Shown here: positions 11,546 to 22,114 of the stretch, in pieces
Layout: each line of letters starts with the position of its first letter
Numbering within the stretch: the first letter of the stretch is position 1
Source: Terana coerulea
Lineage: Eukaryota; Basidiomycota; Agaricomycetes; Polyporales; Phanerochaetaceae
Assembly: GCA_024811115.1 (NCBI GenBank)
Contig: JAKOGH010000783.1
Coordinates: 248,001 to 312,000 of the forward strand
Reading direction: 5' to 3'
Length of the DNA stretch: 64,000 nucleotides
The notes under the pieces: generated by a model
The model's input: the letters and a program-made list of their open reading frames with translations, nothing else
Told to the model about the DNA's origin: nothing
The model's database searches: none
Program-made: the position numbers and the translations under genes

Positions 11546-12685
11546 GAAGGGCGTTGCGCTGGTGGAGGAAGTGGTTGAGGTTTCCTTTGAGCAGCAGGCC
11601 TTATAACATGGCGGAAATAGACAAGGGTCAGGACACGCGGACAATGGCATGTTGTCGCGACGCACGCACCTTAAAAGTTTATTGTTGTCCTTCGGTCAGT
11701 CTGCCGCTTGGCTCTTTCGCTGCGGGAAATGGGTGGTCGTGGGTCGTGTCAAAGGCTGAAGACGTGGTGATTAAAAGTGCAAGCGAGCACCACCGACGAC
11801 ATTCCACGCGGCGAGGAGAGTGGCAGGGGCGGAAGGTACGGAAGGTATCGACGCAGAAAATAACATACTCCAGCTCGCTAGACGCCCGCGGCTTGCGAGG
11901 CGTCGGCTCTCGGCCTAGGCTGCCGCCGCTGATGTTTCTCACGTGGCACCGCCCGCCCCCGCCACTAAGCGCCGCTGCGTGCTTCGCGCGCGACGGCCGA
12001 GGCGGTGTACAATACCTCGAGCTCAACGTCCAGCTCGTTGTGTTCCGCCCTATTTTCTCGGTCCACGCTTTCTGCACGCTGCAGGACCTGTTCTGACCTG
12101 TCCCACTGCCACTCCACCTGCAGTCTGCGTGTAGATGTGGACCTGGAATTGTGGACCTGCACGCCAGCGTGCTCCCAGGCACAAAGCTCCCAAACAGATG
12201 CCCTGCTCACGATTACACATACGCATCGCACTCGCAGCACTTTAGCGTCGTTCTCACCGCGCCGTTGTGCGGAGGCGGCGGCCGGAATCGGTCTCACTTA
12301 CTCAGACAGTCAGACTGTGCTTGCCCATGTCTCCGAGTCTCATCACAAGGTTGACTAAGTCGTCTATGTAATCGTCTCATACCACAAACAAATCCATATT
12401 TTGCTGCGCAAGGCTCTGCTCTGACCATGATGAGACCTGGAAGTGTCCCATGCTAAAGCGTTAAAGTTCAAGAGGTCACAGTCGAGATGAAAGACATCAA
12501 TGAAGGCGCATCAAAAGGCGCATCAAACTATGCATATGGACCCTGGGCGCGTAATACTCATCTCTGGGTTCACACCGCAGAGGCAGGTTGTCTTCGACAA
12601 CGACGCCGCCTAACGCCTCGAAGTCGGTTTGCTTTCCCAGATCTCAGAAGGGTGTTGATGCGTCAACACTTGTGGTGAACACCCA
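11546..12685. other. Divergent intergenic region between the TRP-like gene and amidohydrolase copy B
   Basis: This 1.1-kb stretch is GC-rich in the middle (about 11880-12010) and holds only overlapping chance frames on both strands, none with recognisable domain content or consistent splice sites. A perfect 12-nt tandem duplication of the unit containing GGCGCATCAA lies near 12503-12526. It probably contains both promoters. Confidence 0.4.
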
Positions 12686-15600
12686 ATGGCCGACTACACC
12701 GTGAACCAGCGGAGGACGTCTTCGCTATTCATAATCGTACTCTTCCTCGCCTTCAACCTTATCTACCACGCCAGGTACCTCTACAACAACGACCAGAAGC
12801 CGCATGTGAAAGTGCCTATAGATGCCACGGCCATCCTTGCCAAATGTCGCGCTCTGCACTCAAAACCGGGGCCTCCGTTGGACTTCTACCAGCGGAACAC
12901 CTCGGATAGGTTCCAGCCAGGCACGAAGCCTCTGCTCATCCGGAACGCGACTATTTGGACTGGGCGAGTGCAGGGGTTAGAGGTTCTTAAGGGCGACATT
13001 CTCTTGGAGGGCGGAATCATCAAGCAAGTCGGGCACATATCCGAGACCACTCTGGCCGCATATACCGAGGCGGACTATATTGACGCGAAGGGGTGCGTCC
13101 TATCTCCATATATGCGTGTTGTTACTGACTGTCTCATTAGAGCATGGGTTACACCAGGGTTTGTCAAATTTTGCCGGCCTAGAACACAACAATGATGTCC
13201 ACCTGTCCGGCAGGATTATCGATGTGCACTCCCACTTGGCAAATCAGGCGTCTCCAGCCCTAGCAGGGGCCAACGATGGTAATTCTTTTAAAGGTCTCAC
13301 GTTGCCGTGGCTGCGCTCTTTAGATGCTTTGAATACCCATGACGAAGGCATGTTTTCCGTGGATATGTTGGAGGACACGCTCACACCCATTGACGCACAG
13401 GTTTTGCCAGCTCTGTGTCAGGCGGCTTAACCACTGCACTTATCCTGCCTGGATCAGCCAATGCCATTGGTAAGTATTTTCACTGCTATAATTCCGGGGT
13501 TCTGTTAAAACACGGCCTTAGGTGGACAGGCTTTCGTGATCAAGCTGCGCCCTACGCAGGAGAGATCCCCAACATCACTGTTATTGGAGCCTCCTTTTAA
13601 TCTCAATACTTCTCTGTATGACGAAGGACAGCCCCTGCGGTGGAGGCACATCAAGTAAGAACACCCCTTTTAAATTCGTTTTTGAGGGTGTGCTGATTCT
13701 TCACCCGCTGCAGACATGCCTGCGGTACGTCCCTTTGCTATTGGCTCATCAGTCAAAATAGGATGCCGTTAACACTGCATCGTTAGGCGAGAATCCGTGT
13801 AAGCATTTTTTCCGATTAACACTGCCCTTGCGCAACTGAACCAGTGTAAACCCTTCTCACAGCACGCGTGTATGCCGGAACTCGAATGGATACCTTCTGG
13901 GCCTTCCGCAAAGCGTACGCATACTCGTTGACACCTGGTCTCACCATCCCGATCTCATCTCGCCTCTTAGCTACGATACCGCCCGGGCAATCAAAGATGC
14001 GCAGGACGCGTACTGCGCGAAGGCTGCGGCGGGTGATTGGGGCGCGATCGCACATGAGAAGTTTCCGGAAGATTTGCAGTGGGAAGCTCTCGTGGATGTG
14101 CTGCGCGGACGTGTCAAGGTCAGCACCGTCGCGTCACAAAACGAAGGACAATGGACGCTCATGATGACAATACGGTACAGGTTCAAACGCATTGCTACGA
14201 GGCCGTGGATATCGATGGGTTTGTCAGATTGTCGAATGAATTCAAGTTCCCAGTTGCCGCCTTCCATCATGCGATGGAGGCTTGGCTTGTGCCGGACGTT
14301 CTGAAACGAGCTTATGGTGAGTTACTCACATGTACATGATAGAATACTTCTGAAAGTTGACCCATCTATTCTTCAGAACACCCACCAGCGATTGCCATGT
14401 TTGCGACCTTCTCCAGGTCAGTGATTCGTCGAATGTGTTCAAAAATCAGATTATTTATCTATGCTACAGAATGAAACGCGAAGGATATAGACACTCCGAG
14501 TTCGCACCTCGGGTGTTAGCAGATAATGATATCGACGTTGTAATGAAGGTGAGATGATTGTTGGCACCGGTTCTCTGCGCTGTCCGTTATGCTAATACAT
14601 CGCGTTCTTCAATTCAGTCAGACCACCCAGCAATCGTTTCGAGATACCTCATCCACGAAGCTGCGCAAGCGCACTACTACGGCCTCGACGACAATCTCGC
14701 ACTAGCTTCGGTAACTACGACATCTGCCAAGGTACTTGGTCTAGACCATCGTATTGGATACATCAAAGCAGGTGAGATTTATTGCGGTTGTGAGTGACAG
14801 ACGAGGATGCTCACACTTGTTTTAGGATATGATGCAGGTACGAACTCGTTCGACGTATACAGTTTCAGCTCTGACAATTGTTCGTTTAGATGTTGTCATT
14901 TGGGACAGTCATCCGCTCGCACTGGGTGCGACACCAAAGCAAGTCATTATCGACGGCATACCACAGCTGAATTCTCCACGTATCATCGAAAAGCCTGTCT
15001 ACCTCCAGAAAGCACCGGAGACACCGAACTACGATAACGAAGCGGCAGATGCAGTCAGATCCGAGGGCCTTCCGCCACTTGCACCCACTCGACACCGATC
15101 TGGAGTCGTCGTCTTCACAGGAGTGTCCGACCTGTGGCTGCGAAGTAGCGATGACAAGGAGGGAATCTCCAATGCTTTTGAGGCACACACGGCTTCCGGC
15201 TCAGGGACAGTCGTCGTACAGGCTGGGCGTATCCTCTGCAAAGGTTCACAGGTAGAGTGTGCTTCCTTCGTTGCCGACTTAGAGGGCTATGAGACCTTCG
15301 ATTTGCACGGTGGCGCTCTACAACCTGGGCTGGTGTCGGTCGGTTCAAATCTCGGTCTGCAAGAGATTGGCATGGAGGAATCAACGACCGACGGACCCGT
15401 GTACAACCTGCTTGCTGGGGACCCTCCGGCTTTGGTCGGAGGCACTGGGTACGTGCCAAAGGCTGTGGATGGGCTGATGTACGCAACTCGAGATGCACTG
15501 TGGGTATTTGCGCTTGGTCTCCTTCCGCAGACATATTCATAATGCCGTTTGTAGGCTTGCGTACCGCTCAGGTGTGACTGTTGGCGTCACTGCACCGGCC

Positions 15601-16604
15601 CACTACGGCTTCTCCGCAGGTCTCAGCACAGCGTTCTCTACGGGAGCGCTGCACAAGCTGGAGCAAGGAGCGGTTGTGAGCGACGTCGCTGCATTGCATG
15701 TTGCCATTGCGCATGGCGACGTTCCCGGCGTCAGCACCGAGATTGCCGCACTGCGTCATGTGCTGCTGCATCCACCCCATGGGGACGGAGGAAAGTGGTA
15801 TAGAGCAGTGGCAAAGGTACGACGATTTGCTCTGCTCCCTCCGGTTAGTCTTCTTATGCGGCGTTTTTTAGGGCGATATACCATTGGTTGTAGAAGCGAA
15901 CAACGCGGATATCATCGCCACGCTTGTGCTGCTCAAGCGGGAAATAGAATCCGAGACGGGAAACACGATCAAGCTGACGGTTCTTGGCGGCGCGGAGGCC
16001 TACCTTTTAGCCAAGGAGCTCGCTGAAGCTAACGTTGGAGTGGTTTTATTCCCGCCGAGATCATTCGTGAGTTCTCGCACATGTTCTGTTGCTTCCTGTA
16101 TTGACGAATACCGTAGCCCTATTCATGGGATTATCGCAGAGCGTAGGCTGATCAGACATTGAAGCGTGGCCTATAACTAACACTAACAATACAGCTCCCC
16201 TGGCGTTCCAGTGCTGAACCAGACTGCGATCGCTCAGCTTGTTGAAGCTGGTGTGACCGTCGGGATTGGTCCACAAGGGACGAGTGCTGTCCCAATGATT
16301 AGCGCTTGGGCTGTGCGTAACTTGCGCTTCGACGCTGGATGGGTGAGTTTTGAACGCATCTCTAATCGCTCCCAGAGCTCACGCAGACCTCCCCATGTAG
16401 GCTTTGCTCGATTCTCCGGAAACACTCACAAGAGGCTCCGCTTTAGCTCTAGCATCTTCAAATGTTGAGAAGCTTCTCGGGTTGGATAGCGATCCATATG
16501 ACAGCGACCTCGTTGCTACATCTGGCGGCGACCTGCTCGGCTTTGAAGGCAAAGTGGTAGCAGTGATATCCCCTAGGAGAGGGAAAGTGGACTTCTTTCA
16601 GTAA
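12686..16604 (+). CDS. Membrane-anchored two-domain amidohydrolase, copy B
   Basis: This is a paralogue of copies A and C. The ATG at 12686 opens MADYTVNQRRTSS, followed by a signal-anchor (LFIIVLFLAFNLIYHARYLY, residues about 13-33) and the shared KPGPPLDFYQRNTSDRFQPG block. There is no intron before NATIWTG, unlike copy A. The metal motif reads DVHSHLA (His at 13227-13229 and 13233-13235). GGLTTALILPGSANAIG, GENP, VHCYEAVDIDG-type, FHHAMEAWLVPD and SDHPAIVSRYL follow, so the first barrel keeps its ligands. The second half has SVGSNLG at 15336-15356 in place of HxH, then YRSGVTVGVTAP, LSTAFSTGALHKLEQGA and ADIIATLVLLKREIESETG. It ends at TAA 16602-16604. The gene has 11- and 12-nt microexons and one GC-AG intron (13348-13400). 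No frame slip was found, so this copy gives the cleanest model of the three. Confidence 0.86.
13348..13400 (+). other. Non-canonical GC-AG intron in amidohydrolase copy B
   Basis: The exon ends GACGAAG and the intron starts GCATGT and ends gacgcacag. Splicing here gives T-H-D-E-G-F-A-S-S-V-S-G-G, which matches copies A and C residue for residue in length (THDDAYRLSISGG and THDDSYALSIAGG). The GT donors nearby give the wrong phase or length. Confidence 0.7.
13714..13724 (+). other. 11-nt microexon of amidohydrolase copy B
   Basis: The exon ACATGCCTGCG is flanked by ctgcag and gtacgt. It encodes the conserved H-A-C turn after RWRHIK and is in the same position and phase as in copies A and C. 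Confidence 0.8.
13787..13798 (+). other. 12-nt microexon of amidohydrolase copy B
   Basis: The exon GCGAGAATCCGT is flanked by cgttag and gtaagc. It encodes G-E-N-P of the GENP loop, with the next codon split as T|CA (Ser). The matching exon in copy C is 23166-23177. In copy A this exon is fused to the next one. Confidence 0.78.
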
Positions 16605-16688
16605 CTAAAACAGAAGAGGCTGTAGTGTTTATTGATACATATGGAACCTGTCACTTATTTCGCAAATACCAAGTGTAGTACTACATCG

Positions 16689-17465
16689 TCATGGAGCTGC
16701 CAGCTTCAAGCCAAACTTGTCCACAACGATAGTTACAATGTCTCGCCATTCGGTCATTGCGCCGAGCCCTACGTCTCCGCATGCTAGCGTCTTTCCTATT
16801 GGGCCTACAACAGTGTACCCAATCACGTCTCGCACGACTCGGAGATGCTCAGCGGTGAGCGGATGTTCATACATTAGAGTGTTCATGGCTGGAAATATAT
16901 ACGTGGGCGTTGTCGGTGCCAACGCGCGCAGCAACGAGGTCTGCAAAGCACGCGTGAGTGGAATGCTACCATGATTTTGCGTTGGAAACATACGGCGAGG
17001 TTGTCACAGGTTCCATGTGCGATCTTGGACAAGGTGTTGGCGGAGCATGGGGCAACGAGCACAATATCTGCCCAGCGACGCAGCTCTATGTGAAGAATTG
17101 GATCTCCAATCTTGTAGCCCTCCTGAATAACGCTCAGTCTCATGACTAGACCGCTAAGGCTTCCGACATACGAGCCATTCGTCCTCGTCTGACCAGACTC
17201 TGGACCCGGCTTTCTTGATGTCTTCAGCATTGTAGAAGGTGAAAGATGCTTTCGTTGATACGATTTCAACATTCACATTTTTATGTACTAGAGAACAACA
17301 GCTTAGCCTCGCAACATAAACTCGTGGACAATTCGGACATACCTTCAGCAGCTCACTGACGATTAGTGGGGCTTTGATGGACGCGACACTCCCTGATAGA
17401 ATGAGCACAACATGGGTACATCCAGGCGTGCGTTCCTGTTCAGCAATAAAATGGGGTCGAGCCAT
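16689..17465 (-). CDS. Phosphopantothenoylcysteine decarboxylase (coenzyme A biosynthesis)
   Basis: This is an HFCD-family flavoprotein that decarboxylates 4'-phosphopantothenoylcysteine to 4'-phosphopantetheine. The start ATG at 17463-17465 opens MARPHFIAEQERTPG. The FMN-binding start VVLILSGSVASIKAP lies near 17370-17410. LRRWADIVLVAPCSANTLSKIA and the invariant segment PAMNTLMYEHPLT (PxMNxxM type) follow at about 16855. ACGDVGLGAM supplies the catalytic Cys near 16775, and the protein ends FGLKLAAP. Two or three short introns are present. Length (about 220 aa) fits the family. It is tail-to-tail with amidohydrolase copy B and shares a 363-bp divergent region with the OSCP gene. Halotolerance (Hal3/Sis2) proteins share this fold, but the retained Cys and the short length favour the decarboxylase. 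Confidence 0.88.
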
Positions 17466-17828
17466 GGTAGTTAGTAATCAACTTGTATATGCGAGTCCGT
17501 GTCTTGTCCCGCTTCGGCTTCAAACCCTGGTCATAATCATCCAGCGACATGATAAACACCTTGCTCTCGACGACGATATGTGCTCAAATTGATAAAATCC
17601 TAAACGACCGAAAGACAATTGTAGGGGAGGTCCAGAGTAATAGAATGGGTACTCGGAGAATTTCCGTCTCCGTGAACGAGGTGTGTGCGCGAAGGAGAGT
17701 GGTAGACACTCAAGCGCGCACGCCGAAATCGCCCGCACGGCAAACGCCGACAGCGAGGTCGGATTTCGCCAACGACGCGTTGAGCACTCTCCTCATCGCC
17801 GCTGCCGCCGTGCTCACCGACCGCCACC
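17466..17828. promoter_or_regulatory. Divergent promoter region of the PPC decarboxylase and OSCP genes
   Basis: A 363-bp gap separates two divergent start codons. No further gene is visible. The sequence just before the OSCP start (gccaccATG) is close to the eukaryotic initiation consensus. Confidence 0.45.
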
Positions 17829-18564
17829 ATGCTTCGCTCAGCCATTCGCACATCCGCAGCACCCGCTGGCCTGGGTCGCCGTGCTGCGAGCACCATCGCG
17901 CTCAAGTACTCTAACGCCCTCTTCTCCGCCGCCCTCAACAAGTCGGCCGCCGAGCTCGACAAGGTCCAGAGCGAGGTCACCGCCATCTCCTCCACCATCA
18001 GCGCCTCCCCTGAGCTCAAGCAGTTCGTCACCAACCCCACCCTTTCCCAAGGCGACCGCGCGACCGGCCTCCAGGCCCTCTTCAAGGAGAGCAGCAAGAA
18101 GGGTGCCCTTTCAGAACTCACCAAAAACCTCTTCGCTGTCCTTTCTGAGAACGGACGGCTGTCGGAGACCGAGGGGGTTATTGAGGGCTTCAACGAACTT
18201 GTTGCCATTCACAAGGGCGAGCTGACCGTCACCATCACCTCCGCTTCCCCGCTGGCCAAGGACGTCCAGAGCAAGCTGGAGTCCACTCTCAAGCAGTCTC
18301 AGGCTGCCCAGAAGGCAAAGAGCCTCAAGGTTGTTAACAAGGTGCGCAATAGAACTATTGCTACATGTCTTATTGGTCAGTTAATTTACGTTCCATTAGG
18401 TTAACCCTGGCCTTTTGGGTGGTCTCGTCGTGGACTTCGGCGACAAGTCGATCGACCTCAGCGTTGCGTCCCGTGTCAACAAGCTTAACAGCCTGCTCCA
18501 GCGTAAGCTTTCATCTGACATTTGCTTGATGTTAGGTCTAACGTCTTCATAGAATCCGGTTTGA
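17829..18564 (+). CDS. ATP5: Mitochondrial ATP synthase subunit 5 (OSCP)
   Basis: The oligomycin-sensitivity-conferring protein joins the F1 head to the peripheral stalk of complex V. The N-terminus MLRSAIRTSAAPAGLGRRAAST is a typical Arg/Ser/Ala mitochondrial presequence. Then comes the helical domain (YSNALFSAALNKSAAELDKV, SPELKQFVTNPTLS, NLFAVLSENGRLSETEGV) and, after an intron starting at about 18341, the signature GGLVVDFGDKSIDLSVASRV (about 18418-18480). The last exon is problematic. Donor GTAAGC at about 18504 and acceptor at about 18553 give Q-S and then run on without a stop. Dropping one G at 18558-18559 gives QQSV and a stop at 18564, the usual sort of C-terminus. An alternative acceptor near 18535 would end the protein at about 18552. 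Family certain, last few residues not. Confidence 0.9.
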
Positions 18565-18894
18565 GGTTGCACATTATCCATAGAGTAGAGATGTTCAAGT
18601 TGGACTATGCATGGAAAACATTCATAATGCTCGCGAACCCTTGCGTGCTCTCATGCCTGAGGGGCTCACTCAACAGCACTACTCACAAGAAAACATCAAT
18701 TGGGAATCCAACTGCTGGGCCTTTTCTCGAGTGCAGTGCCAGAACGGTGCTTGTGTGTCGACGATTGCACTATGTGTTTACATGCGTGCTATGCTATGGC
18801 GATGAAATAGTGTCTAGATGCCAGAAGAAAAGACGGGGAGAAACCCAAACGAATAGTATCAGATCCAAGCGACCTGCGCCCGCTCACAAAGACT

Positions 18895-21790
18895 CTACTC
18901 ATACGAGCGCAGCTCGGGGTAGACCGCCCCGAAGCCGAGCGCCGCCGGCTCGCCCGCATCCTCGCCCTCCTGCTCCTCCGCGATCACGTCCACCTCGCCC
19001 GCGCCCTCGAGCATCCGGCCCAGCCCGGCGTCGACGACCGCGAGCCACTGCGCGAGGCTGTCCACCGTGCGCGCCAGCGCGGCGTGCATTGCGTCGTGCG
19101 AGTGCATCAGCGCGCCGAGGTCGAGCGGCGGCACCGGCTCGCTCGCTCGGGGCCCCGCCTCGGGCGGCAGCGGCGTGCCTGCAGACAGTGTGCGCGCGTG
19201 CGCGTGCACGGGCTCGCCGCCGAGGACGCTCTGCACGGAGGAGAGCGAGGCGAGGGACGTCGAGGACGCGGACGCGGCCGTGTTCGCGAACGGCAGCGCG
19301 CGCGGGCTGAGCTGTGCACCGTCTGCGGGCGTGCTCGCGCCGAGTGGGCTCGGCGACGGCGACGGCTTCGCGGACGGCGGCACGACAGAGGGCGACGGCG
19401 GGAGGAGGTCCGCCATGCCGAGACGGTGCTCGGACGTCAGTGACGGGATCTGTACGGTCAAGTCAGTGTGGCGTCAGGCGTCAAAACGAGCAGAGTGTGC
19501 GTACCTTGAGCACGTCCTTCAGCCCGAGCGGCGGCGGGCCCGAGTCGACGCTCCCGCTGCGCTCGATCCGGCCGAACGCGAACGGGCGCGTCGGCGTCTG
19601 CACCGTCTCCATGACGGGCAGCGACGCGAGGCGCGGTCATGCTCGGCTTCCGCGGGATGCCCAGGGCCGCCTCGGGCCCGCTCAGGCTCGGGTTCGTGCC
19701 GAGCGAGGAGCCCTCGACAAATGGCGCGGCGGAGCGCGAGCGCGCGTTTGGTGGCGGCGTGGGCAGCGAGCCAGGCGAATGGTGCCGTCGAGGGACCACG
19801 GACGCGTCCAGGGAGTGCGTGAATTGGTGGGAGGTGCGCTTGACGGTGGAGATCGTCGACGCGCTGGCATGCGTGGGTGAGACGCGGTTGTGCGTCTTGG
19901 ACGCCGGCGCGGAGAGCGGCGGGGGCGTAGATGGCTGAGAGAAGCCGGGAGGAGGGAACTGGAACGTAGACGGTGAGGGGAAGCTGAAATTGTCCCGAGA
20001 GCTCGGTGGGGACTCGACCGCGCTGCTCTTGGAACGTTGGCGGTTCATCGTTGGCCCAGTGGGCGGAGCGGTGGGTCTGTCGGGCGAAGATGCGGAGAAC
20101 ACAATCGGAGGAGGAGTCACATTCTGTCCGCCGAACGTCTCATCGAGAGGAGGCACCTCGATGTCCTGGAATGAAGTATCCAGTTGATACGCGCCTAGTT
20201 TCGGGCTGGCGCGCGGAGACCGTTCGAAGTGAGGTCGTGTAGGGCTTCGGCGGGATGGGATTCCGGGGCCCAAAGGAGGATGTCGATCGTTATTCAGCGG
20301 TGGACCGTCGTCATCGTTGTCTCTATCCGATGTCGTGGACCGCTTCAGAGGACTCGACGCTCGCGGGAACTGGAACGTCGGCTGCCGCGCAGTCAAGACG
20401 TCGTCCTCCGGCTCACTTGGCGTGGTGCCACTTCTTGAACGACCTCGACCGCGTGAGGCCGGCACTCCCAGTGGTGGTGGCGGCATAAGCGAAGGGGTGA
20501 GAACAGGTATCGGAGTGTCGAATCCAGAGAGCTTGATGGGCTCCGGAGGCTTGTCCGGGTCGTCGAAAAGCATTCGGAGGGTGGGCGGGAGCTTGGAAGC
20601 AGGAGGTCGGATGGTGGGGGTGGGGGTCTCGTCACTTGGGAGCGGCGGGGAGAGTTCGACTGCTGCGCGGCTCATCAAGAGATGGTCGTGCGCGCACGGT
20701 GTCAAATTCCCAATCGGCCTCCTCCTCGTCCTCTTCTACGGCGTGAAGTCTATGGGACGTTAGATTCGGACATACGCGTCATTCGGCATTCGTGATAACT
20801 TACTGTCGTTGTTCCTCTTCTTCCCAATCCAGTGGACCAGCCACACTTTGTCGGGTCCCGCCGCTTTGTGTCCATGTGTCATAGCGCACTATAAGCTCCT
20901 TCAACATGGTCGTAGGAGATCTGGCAATGTTCCTCATATATTTCGTCTTTAGTAAATCCTCCGGCAGACAGCCTCTTTAGCGCACAGTCAGTCATGTTTC
21001 AGGTGAATGGTAGCATTAGGGGCGTACATCACTTGGTGACTCTCGCAAGCAATGAGACACGAATTCTCGCAGCTCCTTGCTCCCCTCGCCTTCTATGAGT
21101 CTTGGCGGCTTCATTCGAGGAATCATTTGGATGAGCTTGTGTTGGTCCATGATGTGAGAATGCGGCACGCTGCCTTTGATCATCTCGAATATCATTATTC
21201 CTAAGCTCCAGATATCCGCTTTCGCGTCGTAAGCTGACCCATGAGCGACCTCTGGGGCCATCCAGTGAGGGGTGCCCACCAGCGTATTTCGCTTGCTGGT
21301 CGAGGTGACGAGGAGGGCAGAGACACCAAAGTCGCATATCATGACCTTGCCTGCGGCCGTGACCAGGATGTTCGCCGCCTTCAGGTCCCGATGGATGATG
21401 GCAGACTTGTGGAGGTAGCCGAGTGCAGCAAGTACTTCGCGGATGATGATGGCCACATACCTCTCCTCGATGGTCCCGTCCTTCGAGGCCTTCATGAGTG
21501 TCCGCACACTTCCTCCCTGGGCATACTCCATGACAATCCAGACACGGGGACCGTCCAGGAAACAACCGTAGTATGCGGTGACGTTGGGGGCGTCACGAAG
21601 CTGAGTGAGGAGGGCAACCTCCCGTTGAATGTCGGCGACATCATCGTCCTCGGTGTCCAGGTTGATGATCTTGAGGGCGACGACATTTCCGGTCGCGATT
21701 TCGACGCCCTTGTGCACGGATCCATAGGCACCCTTTCCAATGGTCTCCCAGTCTTCGGTATAGTTGGTGTACAGAGAGGGCCGGGGCCAT
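18895..21790 (-). CDS. Germinal-centre / Ste20-type protein kinase (Nak1/Kic1-like), frame-broken
   Basis: This Ser/Thr kinase is of the MST/GCK group, which in fungi controls polarity and cell separation through the MOR/RAM pathway. The kinase domain is complete: GKGAYGSV (glycine loop), VALKII (Lys), HRDLKAANIL, DFGVSALL, GTPHWMAPEV and DIWSLGIMIFEM, between about 21750 and 21020. After an intron follow ARSPTTMLKELIVRYDTW and an acidic stretch (GPLDWEEEEQRQ...EEEADWEFDTV). A long Ser/Pro-rich tail contains MLFDDPDKPPEPIKL and ends at 18895 with a short helical region (ALARTVDSLAQWLAVVDAGLG). Three slips break the frame: 21783-21786 (one extra, separates the ATG at 21788-21790 from SLYTNYTEDWETI), 20647-20650 (one extra), and near 19630 (one extra). 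The tail has no recognised domain. Joining kinase and tail in one gene is inferred from continuous frames and splice sites. Confidence 0.82.
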
Positions 21791-22114
21791 GATGTTGACG
21801 TCCGAGATTCGTTACGCAAGTTTGAGACAAGAGGGGTAAAATGGACGGAATATTTGATGTTACAGGGATTGAGAATCATGGGCACTTTCAAAACAACAGT
21901 GTCATGGAGGTGGGCGTACAGCACAAAGCTGCAGCCTGCAAGCGTCAGCGATCCTACCATCAATATCTTTAACTTGCCTTCTATGGCAGGCTCATTGACA
22001 GATCGGACGCTCAAGCGCGCAGTGTATGAGTTCGGGAACGCCCACTCAACGACGTCCACACGAGTTCTCATCGAGCTCGAGCTCGTCGTTTGACCTCTGC
22101 GGTCTACTCGTAAC
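21791..22114. promoter_or_regulatory. Divergent promoter of the kinase and amidohydrolase copy C
   Basis: A 324-bp gap lies between the two start codons. Open frame continues upstream of the kinase on the minus strand, but it has no kinase-family counterpart and would overlap the copy C coding start, so I treat it as non-coding. Confidence 0.4.

Noticed and set aside
16717..17149. Small plus-strand frames opposite the PPC decarboxylase
   Set aside because: They are antisense to a conserved enzyme and show no domain.
19067..19822. Long plus-strand open frames rich in Arg/Ala/Ser opposite the kinase tail
   Set aside because: They arise from GC-rich codons on the minus strand, have no domain, and overlap the well-supported kinase gene.
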